Assembly: GCA_922989275.2 (NCBI GenBank)
Contig: OV277871.1
Coordinates: 5,208,001 to 5,272,000, forward strand
Source of the DNA: Gari tellinella
Lineage: Eukaryota; Mollusca; Bivalvia; Cardiida; Psammobiidae
DNA: 64,000 nt
Direction of reading: 5' to 3'
This document shows positions 12,786 to 22,515 of this stretch, piece by piece. A program made the translations under genes and the position numbers. Numbering within the stretch: position 1 is the stretch's first letter; the number at the start of each line of letters is the position of its first letter. The notes below the pieces were generated by a model that was not told the DNA's origin, ran no database searches, and saw nothing but the letters and a program-made list of their open reading frames with translations.

Positions 12786-14085
12786 CAGTATAAACTCGGA
12801 AAACCGGAGTCCCAGAAATCCGGAATCCTCGGAATACCGAACTTTCTGTCCGGTCCCGATTTTTTTCCTTCTTATTTTAACCAAAAGTAAGTCTCAGAAA
12901 ACCGGAACCTCAGAATTCCGAAAACCGAACGATTTTCTCGGCCCAAAATGTTCAGACACACATAAACATTACCTCGGAAAACCGAACATCCACTGTATTT
13001 ATCACCTCGAGTCTCAATTTTTACCATGGCTATCATGGAAAATTCATTCAACCGAGTCGACCGTTAAACACATCTGGGACACTAAGGGTAAGTGTTAAGA
13101 TTGCGTAATGGGTGGGGTGTTTGTTGGAGATGACACGAGTATTTCACGGTTGTGACACTTGATTGCTTATTAAAATTAGGCTCCGCTCTGACAATGCTAC
13201 AGTAACAAAATGCGTTACATTGTTCGTAGTTTGTTTCGAAGTACGTCGGCACACTTTACTGTTTAGAATTCAAATTTATAAAAGTTCAGTAAGGCATTCT
13301 GAAGACAGAAAGAAAGGAAATAACTCAGTTATATTTCATAATTATTGTTTGCAATTGCGTACTGAATGATTGTGTTGTAGAAGCAAAGTCTTACTGTATA
13401 AACACCCGCTCAATTAGGTCATCTAAACGAAAACACCGACACTCGATTTGCACAGCAAAAATTTCCTTTAGCGACATATTCGCAAATTCGGAAACGTTCT
13501 TGATTATACTGAACCTACGAACTCCCATAGAATAATGTGCTGCTCGAAATGCGAATAAAGTAAGCCCATCAAAAGTTAAAACTACAGCGGTTGTTTCGTT
13601 TTATGATGGTTGCGACAACCTAAAATTTGAAGTGTTTATTCATAACACAGATGCTTCTAACCGATGGGAATACGTTTATATCCTGTAATTTAACCCTACA
13701 AATACAGAGTAAACACGAGTGCACATTATACGCGGCAAAAAAACGGTAAATAATTATTGCGCTATTGTTAAAAATGCTCTGTCGTATCAGGAACGTATAT
13801 TTTTTAATCTATATACGTTCCTGGTCGTATTGAAAGTTAATTCTCATTCTTGATCATTCTATCCAGGGATAATAAATAGACTATTATCCCTGTTCTATCA
13901 AACAGTTTTGATCTAGATGAGAATTCACTGTAACGTTCATGTTATTAAGTTATAGGTCCGGTCTGTGAAGATGCTTCAGCCTAAATGTTAGCACTGATTC
14001 ATGAAAAACTCAGAAAACCGAACACCTCAGAAAACCGAACTTTTTACCTGGTCCGGAGGGTGTTCGGTTTTCCGAGGTTTTACTG
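12786..14085. mobile_element. 1.3 kb TA-flanked element with CTCGGAAAACCG ends
   Basis: Left CAGTATAAACTCGGAAAACC and right GGTTTTCCGAGGTTTTACTG, each next to TA. Extra AAAACCGAAC copies lie just inside both ends. No transposase ORF was found, so it is non-autonomous, Tc1/mariner-pogo style. Contains small palindromes at 13786-13822 and 13863-13890. Confidence 0.7.
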
Positions 14086-14231
14086 TACACGAATGAATCC
14101 CCATTATTTCAATGTATTTCCACGAAATCGAAATGTTCTACATAAAGCTGTCATATTAAACCAATAGTTTCACGTTTTCAGCTAATAATAAATTATCCAA
14201 AATTTATTATTAGGATTCATAAATCTTTGTC

Positions 14232-14432
14232 TTAACCTTTTCCACTATAGAAGCGCCTTTTAGTGCATTTAGTTTATTCCTCCACTAAAGAAATTAGTTC
14301 CAATTTATACAGTCATGAACATGTATCAAAAGAAATAGTTTCTATGTCCTAGTAGATGGTATCTCAAAGCAGGCTGAACGTAAAGCCGAATGCGCCTTTA
14401 AGGCGCATTCTGCTTTATTATGTGGTCATCTG
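14232..14432. mobile_element. Family A MITE, degraded
   Basis: TTAACCTTTTCCACTATAG end, ATACAGTCATGAACATG interior, hairpin with GCGCCTTTAAGGCGCATTCT centre; the far end is lost. Confidence 0.75.
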
Positions 14433-14646
14433 CTAAAATAGCTAAAATTTAAACTCGACAAATAAAAACAGATGGCAATTGTTTAAAATTCACGGCGTCG
14501 TGACAATTAGGGGTGAAAGCAGACGATAATGTTTATTTGCCTACGAAAGAGTTAATTATTGGTCTCTCAATAGAGGTAGTTCATGCGCGGATTCAGCGAT
14601 TTTTCGCAAGGGGAATCCAACCGAGAAGATTCAGCAAATTAGCATA

Positions 14647-15938
14647 CAGTGGAGAAGGCGACATTCTTTCCAAATAAAGACTATGCGAAACACATAGTCC
14701 CGCATATTGACGTCCTTTTCAAACAGTGAACATGTGAATAGTACACTTGTCATATGCAAACAGTGAAGACCCAGATCAGAGGGCTCCTAAAGGAGCCCTC
14801 TGATCAGGGTCTTCACTGTTTGTCATTATGCCAAACATTGAGAAAAGCAACCCTTAAAAGTCAGAAATGGACTTGACTTCAATTGAAACTGGAATTGTGC
14901 ATTTAAAGTTTCAGGGAGGAATGAGTTAAGCAAAAAAGAATAGGTAGTGACTAGGGGTACGTGACCGTACCTCTAATATTTGAAATTAGCGGTACGGTCA
15001 CGTACCCCTAGCGAGTCCTGTGAGGGTTGACTAGGGGTACGTGAGTCATTTAAACTATGTAGCAACACATTATTTTGCCTGCAGATACGTTTTAATGATG
15101 GTGATATTACTAATCTCTCATGTTTACCTTACTTTGGGGATATTTAATGGAAAAAAACAAAGAAACTTCGAGAAATATTCTCCACCCAAACTTGTTTTCA
15201 CCGCAGGGATAAGAATAGAAGTATTCCGCATATAGGGTATAGTGTTAAATATCGTGAGATAGGCTACGCCCGATATTTGAAATCCGTCCCCAATGTTTTT
15301 TTTCTTCTTTTTCTTATAAATTTGATTCAAATGTAACTTATAATTATATAATAGGCGTGTTCGAAATTACTGCCGTTGTTGCTATCTAACTTAGCGTTGA
15401 ATATAAATTGAAAGTGGTAGATCTAAGAATATAGAAACTAGCGAAACTTCGGCTGTCATCGGGTATCGATTCATGCAAGAAGTTTGCTGGTTAAAGACAG
15501 ACCTGTGACAAAAATCACCTTGAAAACACGTTTGACAATAGATCGCAATTAAACAGTGCAGTAATTCTAAACAAAGCTGGTATTGGATAATTATACATGC
15601 TTGCAGGAACGTAGATTAGATATAACGTTCCTGATGCTTGTAAAAATGTGTCTATACGTTCTTTAAATTCAAAGATATAGTTTTCGCTGTTTTTGTTGAT
15701 GATTCTGCGTTAAACAGTCATATTTAAGGTAGACATGATATATTATTAACATTAACATCGATATTAAGGTATCTGCGGACAAAATAAAGTGTTGCGTTAT
15801 AGTGTTTTTGACTCACGTACCCCTAGTCAACCCTCACAGGGCTCGCTAGGGGTACGTGACCGTACCGCTAATTTCAAATATTAGAGGTACGGTCACGTAC
15901 CCCTAGTCACTACCAAAAGAATAACGTCTTCTCCACTG
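14647..15938. mobile_element. Family C1 element carrying two nested elements
   Basis: Outer ends CAGTGGAGAAGGCGACATTC and ..AATAACGTCTTCTCCACTG are flanked by TA. Inside are a family D body with the hairpin module (14756-14822, CAGATCAGAGGGCTCC) and a 972 bp long-TIR element (14943-15914). Confidence 0.85.
14943..15914. mobile_element. 972 bp long-TIR element with 9 bp target duplication (MULE-like)
   Basis: Terminal inverted repeats of 106 bp (14943-15048, 15809-15914) have a single mismatch. Each contains CTAGGGGTACGTGA three times, two of them in a local palindrome. AAAAGAATA is duplicated at 14934-14942 and 15915-15923. Long TIRs plus a 9 bp duplication fit Mutator-like elements. The interior has no transposase ORF. 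High TIR identity implies recent activity. Confidence 0.88.
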
Positions 15939-16014
15939 TACAACATTAGTCCATTAATTTCGTCTAGTTTCTTCTTGACCTTTTTTAGGATTCCACCGGA
16001 GGTGGAGAGGATGT

Positions 16015-16045
<31 letters not shown>

Positions 16046-17841
16046 GGGGGCATTATTGAAAACTGAAAATTGGTTATTTTATTTTTACGTCTATTTTTTG
16101 CACTCCCATGCACTCTCCATCTTGAAACTTGATGATTTAGTTAAACGCCAAATTTTATTTTTTCACGTCTATTTTGTTATCTTAAAACTTTTTTTTCGGC
16201 GGAGCTGTCTGATTTCTCATTGAGCCTCAAACCTTATATGGCCCAACCAATCGTGAATGACCAGAAATGAAAGCTTAAGGACACGTGCTTAAAATCGAAT
16301 AGTCTGATTGGGTAGCGGTTAGACTTGACTACTGACTTTTACAAATTTGTAAAAATAAGAGACACAGACTGTTATAGGCTGATTTGCTATGTAGCGGTAC
16401 CAGTAGTAAACACGACTTTCCGCTACTGCTAGTGAGTTATAACCGAGAAATTTTACGTGTCCCGACCGTTAGGTAGTGATTTGAATGACATAGTGTTTCT
16501 ATTTTAAGATATGACATATTGTCTCAAGTTCGGCAATGATTTGATGCGTTCTGCAAATCAGAACGAAATTGTTCATAACAGAATTAATCATAATTTTCAT
16601 CTAGTACCAAGTATATGAAAAACCGATGAAAAAGAAAGAATAGCAGTAACAATTCAGTGAGATTACGAGAAAACTGGCGTTTGACGGTCGAAAAGATTTC
16701 GAGCATGATGGGTATTTTTTGTGTTAACACCGTTTTCCTCCAGCGCATGCGCAACTCTGTGACCTCAAATGTAAACAAACCGTGATTTTTTTTAACGCGA
16801 TCACAATCTCTTGGTTAAATGCGAAAACCCAACAACACGTAGATACCTAAAACGTACATTGCTACACTTTGTAGATATTTTTATAATAAATCAGAACATA
16901 GAACTAACTCTACAAGACAAATTCCATACACGAATTCTTGAATTATTTACCCACAGAAATTATACTTCCGTGATTTACCGGTGGCAACATGAATTTCTCA
17001 TTTGAGGGGTCGTTTCAAACAATTCATATTCGGCATATTTCGGGGGTGCTTTCCAAAAGTCTCAAATCAAAATCAGGTAAACAATCAAACCATATTTAAA
17101 GTATAAACAACTAACAAAAGAGCACACACATACGAATTTTAGTAATTTATGGTATCTACAAATTACAAAATAAAAATGATACACGTAGATCTAGACATGG
17201 AAGTATAATTCCGTGATCTAGATCTGTCTTTAAAAATTCTCATCACTTTCAGTCACATCCTAGGAAGAAGTAAGTGCAATTCAATTGGCTTATAAAGATG
17301 GAAGTGGAAATTTGACACCCCCCACGTGAACCAAGCAGTAGATCCATGTGCAAACTGTACCATCTGTCAAGAATTTTCAAGTAAATCTCTCTACAACCAC
17401 CTCTGAAAAAGTACTTATTGATGGATAAAAACAGCTGACAACTTGCAGCAAAATGTAGCCCGATCAAAAGCATAAACGTGTGTAAATGCTCTCTGCTGTA
17501 CTTTCACCTTCAGTCTTTGAGAGACCAACTGCCTTTACAAACTAATAATTAACCTCAGATCCAGTAGTTTAATGATTGCAAAAACTCATTCTTGGCGACT
17601 CTCAAGACCTTCAGTCTTTGATTATATGTATGTGGTCGTAGATTACTGCGCGTGTCTTATTAGATAAATATTAAGCTTAATATCCTGATTTACCATCCTA
17701 TTTATTGCAACTTCGATAAAAGCAAGTCCATATACATCATTACCTTCACCACCCATTCCGCCGAATATCTTTTTTAAAGATATTTCTTGTTTCTTTTTGG
17801 ATCTACCTACTGGAAGTCCGTTTATTTACAATCTTACGATC
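15939..17841. other. Unassigned region with possible promoter
   Basis: No element recognised. Holds (GT)n followed by a run of 20 or more G near 16013-16050 (an assembly-risk spot) and an NRF-1-type site near 16743. Short ORFs here lack ATG starts or similarity that I know. Confidence 0.5.
16741..16754. promoter_or_regulatory. NRF-1-like palindrome
   Basis: AGCGCATGCGCA contains the perfect NRF-1 core GCGCATGCGC, which is uncommon in AT-rich DNA and typical of CpG promoters. No first exon could be tied to it; the B-box gene (+) begins about 4.8 kb downstream. Confidence 0.35.
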
Positions 17842-18046
17842 TTAACCCTTTGCCTGCTGGTCGCGACTTTATTAATTTTTGCAAACAGTTTAGATCCAGA
17901 TCAGACACCGCGTAACGCGGTGTCTGATCTGGATCCAAACTGTTTGACACTCTTCTTTGGGTTTCTCTACTTAAAAAAATGTATAAAGCTAAATTGCAGA
18001 CGAAATTTTCGAAGCAGGCGACATCACCGCAGGATCAGGGTTAAAA
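17842..18046. mobile_element. Family C MITE (TTAA ends)
   Basis: TTAACCCTTTGCCTGCTGG..ATCAGGGTTAA ends with the hairpin module CAGATCAGACACCGCGTAAC near the centre. 18047-18405 shows nothing recognised. Confidence 0.7.
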
Positions 18047-18405
18047 CTTGATTATTTAGTTGAACGACTATTTTTGTTTTTTCAGTCTATTTTTTGCACC
18101 CACTCTCTGGATCCGCGCAAGTTATTAGTGCTGCTCTCTTCACCAAAATCGTTCTTTCAACGACATTGTCGCATATATATTTATGTGTGTGGACCCGGCA
18201 AACTTGTTCTACAACGTAATTAATACTAAAAGGCAGATAATTAAAGTTCTCCAAACACCAGTTATTATAATGTTTCTTTTTACCGGCATGTCATTTGAGA
18301 CAAAGCTTTATTTATTAACGTATGGCTTATTTGCAATTTTACGACCAAACTGTTGGCACTAATTCAAGCTAGAATCTATTTTGGTGCCAAATTTTGGAAA
18401 GTTAT

Positions 18406-19093
18406 TTAACCTTTTGATCTGCGGATTGAGGCAATTTTCCTGGATCTCTGCGAACAGATTTGGTTCCAGATCAGACGCTGAGCTACTCGGCATCTGATCA
18501 GGTACCAAACTGTTCGACACTATTTTATAATATTAGATCTATCGTAAAAAATCAAAATCCTGAAATTTGAAACTTTTGAAATCTAACAGTTCACCAGCAA
18601 GAAAATGATAAACATATTCAACCCTAGCGACGAGTTTTATCATATACACTTAATGTAACTGTAAATAGTAAAGTTGTACAGAACAAGCAGTGAAGAGCCA
18701 ACTCAGATGGATCCTAAAGTACCCCTCTGATCAGATTCTGCACTGTTTGTATTTTTGCAATACATTCTAAAACTCTACCCTAGATAGTAAAAGATGGACT
18801 AGACTTAATTGGTAACTTGAATTGTTCACTGTAAGTTACAGGGGTGGATTAATTAACTCCTTGATCGCTGGGTACATATCGTCTGCTAATTACGCCGCCT
18901 GCTTTAATTCTGAAACTGACTTCAATATATATGTGAACTAAGTCTTTATATGAACTGAATGACAAACAGCTTCGGCCCTGATCGGACGCCGCGTTACTCG
19001 GCCTCTGATCAGGATCTTAAATTTTTTCAAAGGTCAAGAAAAAACGTTTTTCCGCATTCAAAGGACAGTGCGTCGTTATTAGGGACATGCGTA
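18406..19093. mobile_element. Three adjacent degraded hairpin MITEs
   Basis: 18406-18640 (CAGATCAGACGCTGAGC hairpin), 18675-18860 (family D-like, CCTCTGATCAGATTC) and 18858-19040 (CCTGATCGGACGCCGCG). All have degraded ends. Confidence 0.6.
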
Positions 19094-19340
19094 CAGTGGA
19101 GAATCCGTTATTCTTTCCCGTTTAAACGCAAACGAAACACGAACGCAAATCGCTAAAATGTAGAAAAATAGCATTTCTTGAGATGTCTGATTATTTGTTT
19201 TAATCTGAGCGGCAAACAGTTTGGAGCCTGATCAGACACCGGGTTACCCGGCGTCTGATCTGGCTTCAAACTGTTTGCAATTGAAATAATAGTTTTAGCG
19301 TAAACGCGTTTATTGGGAAAGAGTAACGTTTTCTCCACAG
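19094..19340. mobile_element. Family C1 MITE
   Basis: TA-CAGTGGAGAATCCGTTATT..AACGTTTTCTCCACAG-TA, with hairpin module GGAGCCTGATCAGACACCGG. Confidence 0.8.
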
Positions 19341-19547
19341 TATACTTCACTATTGTTTCTCATGGTTAGTACCGTGGCATTATTATTTACCTCAGTGAGT
19401 TGGTTTCGGTAACACTCAGAACAAAGTCTAATAATTGTTGGTGATTGTTTTGTTTTGTTTTTGTTTTATTTTCACTTGTTCATAATCAAACCTGTGTTGA
19501 GCGGACATTCTTTTTTCTTTTTTTTTTTACAAAAAAAGCAAGGATTT

Positions 19548-19890
19548 TCCTGAACTCATTCAACACTAAGTAACTATTGTGGGTTATTATGTTCACTTGT
19601 GGATGATTTTATTTACCAGCACATGAACCAGTCTACATGGAATTGTGGGTAGCTTAATAAAATATTGCTCTAAATTAGCAAACAGTGTATACCCTGATCT
19701 GAGGGTTCCTATAGGAACCCTCTGATCTGGGTCTACACTGTTTGCAAATACAATGAGTATATTTTAACAGGTCCACATGGATGGTGTTGAAATATTTAAG
19801 ACAAATGATTGCTTGATGCAGTAAAACGGTAAAGCATAATGCTCCTATGGGAGCGTCCTGCTTTGCTTTTGCACTGCATTAAAGTTGTAT
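19548..19890. mobile_element. Family D2 MITE and adjacent hairpin
   Basis: ATTCAACACTAAGTAAC..GGTGTTGAAATA ends around a perfect GATC hairpin (19675-19742). Next to it at 19816-19876 is a small hairpin of the AAAGCATAATGCTCCTATGG type. Confidence 0.75.
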
Positions 19891-19974
19891 TTGCATTGAT
19901 GATAGTTGTTTAATATTCGTCTTATAATTCAAGTATGGTCATAAAGTGTTAACTGGTTTTTTGTCCGACTGGTG

Positions 19975-20630
19975 TGATAGCAAAACTAGGACTAAATAGC
20001 AGTAATACTACATAGTGAAATTAGGACTACAAAGAAAAATAGGACTTCACAGCAAAAGTAGGAGTGCATAGCTAAAATAGGAGTACACAGCAAAGTGGAC
20101 TACTCAGCAAAATAGGAGTTCATAGCTAAGATAGGAGTACACAACAAAGTAGGACTACCTAGCAAAAATAAGAATACACAGCAAAATAGGAGAACATAGC
20201 TAAAATAAAAGTATACAGCAAAGTAGGACTACCTAGCAAAAGAGGACTACATAGCAAAATAGGATTACATAGCTAAAAAAGGAGTATATAACAAAGTAGG
20301 AATACGTAGCAAAAGAGGACTACATAGCAAAATAGGAGTACATAGCAAAATAGGAGTACATAGTTAAAAAAGGAGTATACAGCAAAGTAGGAATACGTAG
20401 CAAAAGAGGACTACATAGCAAAATAGGAGTACATAGCGAAAATAGGAGTATACAACAAAGTAGGACTACCTAGAAAAAGAGGACTACATAGCAAAATAGG
20501 ATTACATAGCCAAATTAGGAGCAAATAGCAACGAAGAACTGCTGAGCAAAAATAGGACTACAGAGCAAAATAGGAGTACATACGAGAAGAGGACTATAAT
20601 ATAGCAAAACATAAAAATAAAAAGCAAATA
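19975..20630 (+). repeat. 18-19 bp minisatellite (~33 units)
   Basis: Units vary around AGGACTACATAGCAAAAT and AGGAGTACATAGCTAAAAT. They alternate in two subtypes and are more degenerate at both edges. Confidence 0.9.
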
Positions 20631-20679
20631 CATGTATAGGATTAAACGACAGGAACAGGCACTTTTCGACAATAAAAGA

Positions 20680-20902
20680 AATACAATGCCTTACCCCGAG
20701 TACTATAGTTATTGCAAACAGTTTGGATCCTTATCAGATGTGTCTGGTCAGGGTCCAAACTGTTTGACACTCATTTCAATATTTCTTAGGTCAAAATGCC
20801 CCCCCCCCCCCCAAACAAAAACAAAAAACAATTTGGTAAATAAAAGCAGAAGACAGAAACTGTTGTTTAAGACTGATGACGTCATGGTAGTGAAAAGGTT
20901 AA
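20680..20902. mobile_element. Family C MITE, partial
   Basis: Hairpin GGATCCTTATCAGATGTGTC, a C run near 20799-20812, and a GTAGTGAAAAGGTTAA end. Confidence 0.6.
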
Positions 20903-21074
20903 TTCACACCAGAGAGTTTTGAATCGGTACATTGGGGATACATTATTCTTTTGTGCTAAAACAATAATGGAAACAGTAGCCATATCGGACACAAAGTAAC
21001 TCAGCATCTAATCAGGCTCGAAACTGTCTGCCTCTCTGATTTAGATGAATCGAAGACGTTTTCAAATAAACACA

Positions 21075-21262
21075 GCCGATACTCGATACTTCAAACTCGC
21101 TTAAATCGATTTACAAGTATTTCATAAGTTGGCTTTCGATAAATCGATCTCGCTTGAGTCGAACATACACGTATTTCAAAATTAAAATGTGTCTAAGCCA
21201 CGTTTTAACTTTGAAATATGGGTTTGTTCGAACTAACGAGAGTTCGAAGTATCGACTGTAGT
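21075..21262. mobile_element. Family E MITE, degraded
   Basis: TCGAACATACACGTATTTCA and GTTTTAACTTTGAAATATGG arms with GAGAGTTCGAAGTATCGACT end. (CATCG)n lies just downstream at 21281-21301. Confidence 0.65.
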
Positions 21263-21329
21263 AATTTTTATTTCATCTTATTGCATCGCATCGCATCGCA
21301 TTTCATAATGTAGTCGTTTGGCTTCTGCT

Positions 21330-21600
21330 TGACAGGGAAAAGGGAATATTTGAATAAAAATACCATTTGACGTGTTTGCAACAAAACAGGAATTTTCTAT
21401 TCAATTCCAGAAGCCATACCATTGCCTGAGCAGAACACTTGACTTGATGTGATTTCAACAAAAACAAGTGTTTCTTTTTTCTTCCAGAAGCCACAGCTTT
21501 GCTAAACAGAAAATAGACTTGACGTGTTTTAAACAAAGAGGGAAACAATTGTTTTGTTTTTGTTATTTATTTCCAGAACAGATCACACGCCTGGTGTGTT
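21330..21600 (+). repeat. Three acceptor-bearing ~80 bp repeats before the B-box exon
   Basis: Three degenerate copies of a unit of about 77-89 bp. Each has TTGACxTG(T)GTTT, a CAACAAAACA-like stretch, a T-rich tract and TTCCAGAA at 21405, 21482 and 21571. Each TTCCAG could serve as a 3' splice site, and the last is used here as the proposed acceptor of the B-box exon. Confidence 0.55.
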
Positions 21601-21643
21601 TTCAAAACTAAGAACAATACCGTGAACAGCCTTGAACATCGAA

Positions 21644-22000
21644 ATGTCTGTATTTAAGGAGCAGGTCCGAGTCCCGCTTCTCTGTACGCGCCACAAGCGA
21701 TATGGTTATTCCGTGGAGCCCATTTACCTATGTGAAACATGCAATAGTTACTTCTGCGAACACTGCATCCAAGACCACCGGACGTTTCCACCAATGAGAA
21801 CCCATAAGGTCAACAAACTGCCCAAATACTGCCACCGATGTCAGCAAGCCCAGCCTTATCCTGTACAGAATTTCGCAATTGCCCACTGCACGAACTGTCA
21901 GAACCATTTCTGCGGTCCTTGCCTTAAAGTGCACGACGACTATAAAATGATGAACAACCACTACGTCATTGGCATCGAGGATTACAAAGGAGAGGTGTAA
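21644..22000 (+). CDS. Double B-box zinc-finger protein (TRIM-like)
   Basis: 118 residues from the ATG at 21644; the in-frame TTG 12 bases upstream follows a stop at 21623. B-box 1 has C14, H17, C30, C33, C38, C41, H45, H54. B-box 2 has C63, C66, C82, C85, C90, C93, H97, H106. This tandem B-box layout is typical of TRIM proteins, which are greatly expanded in bivalves, but no RING, coiled coil or NHL repeats are seen. It could be a stand-alone B-box protein or one exon of a larger gene. A strong acceptor (TTATTTATTTCCAG) ends at 21576 and a strong donor (ATG|GTAAGT) sits at 22031/22032, so the coding exon is probably 21577-22031 with an intron just after the stop. A weaker donor, GAG|GTGTAA at 21994, would replace the stop and add VDATMGYLYCRLVNG from an exon at 25942. 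Confidence 0.8.
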   Translation: MSVFKEQVRVPLLCTRHKRYGYSVEPIYLCETCNSYFCEHCIQDHRTFPPMRTHKVNKLPKYCHRCQQAQPYPVQNFAIAHCTNCQNHFCGPCLKVHDDYKMMNNHYVIGIEDYKGEV

Positions 22001-22057
22001 CAACATGGATTGTTCAGTTTCAATATATATGGTAAGTGCTTTCGCTTTTGTAGTATA

Positions 22058-22102
22058 CAGTAAAACCTCTCTGTTACGACCGTAATAGTGAGGTTTTACT
22101 GT
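22058..22102. repeat. Minimal family B palindrome
   Basis: ACAGTAAAACCTCTCTGTTA against TAATAGTGAGGTTTTACTGT: the two ends of family B with the interior deleted, inside the presumed intron of the B-box gene. Confidence 0.7.
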
Positions 22103-22335
22103 AACTGAATTCTGCTTTATTGGGAGAAAATGTTATTCTTTCGATTCTAAAGGAAACTAAACGCAATGTAATAGAATCATGGTAGAAATTTTTTAATTAA
22201 ACTATTTTTTATATATGAAGCGTTACTCGGGATATTTCTATGTTAACTGTTAGCATATAAGAATGTATCACATGGTTTGCGGTCAGAGAATGGAATACAG
22301 CCATTATATAAATCTCGTAATCCACTAGTTAAATC

Positions 22336-22439
22336 TGCTCGAAAAAAGAAAATATTCTTATGTAACATATTCAGTATTGGTCTAAAATGGTGAATAAATT
22401 AAAGGCGTAAAGATGTGTATTTATGGAGGAAAGGGTTAA
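22336..22439. mobile_element. Family A half copy
   Basis: Distal half only, ending AAAGGCGTAAAGATGTGTAT..AAAGGGTTAA. Confidence 0.6.
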
Positions 22440-22515
22440 ACATGGTATCAGTTTTAATTTTGAAATACGGGTAAGTTGAACATCGGCGAGTTCCATTTGT
22501 CGAGTTTCGACTAAA

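Noticed and set aside
16811..17005. 64-codon plus-strand ORF near the NRF-1 site
   Set aside because: It begins at a TTG, has no ATG near the start, and its peptide is not recognisable.
21728..22006. 92-codon ORF on the minus strand
   Set aside because: Antisense shadow of the B-box coding exon.
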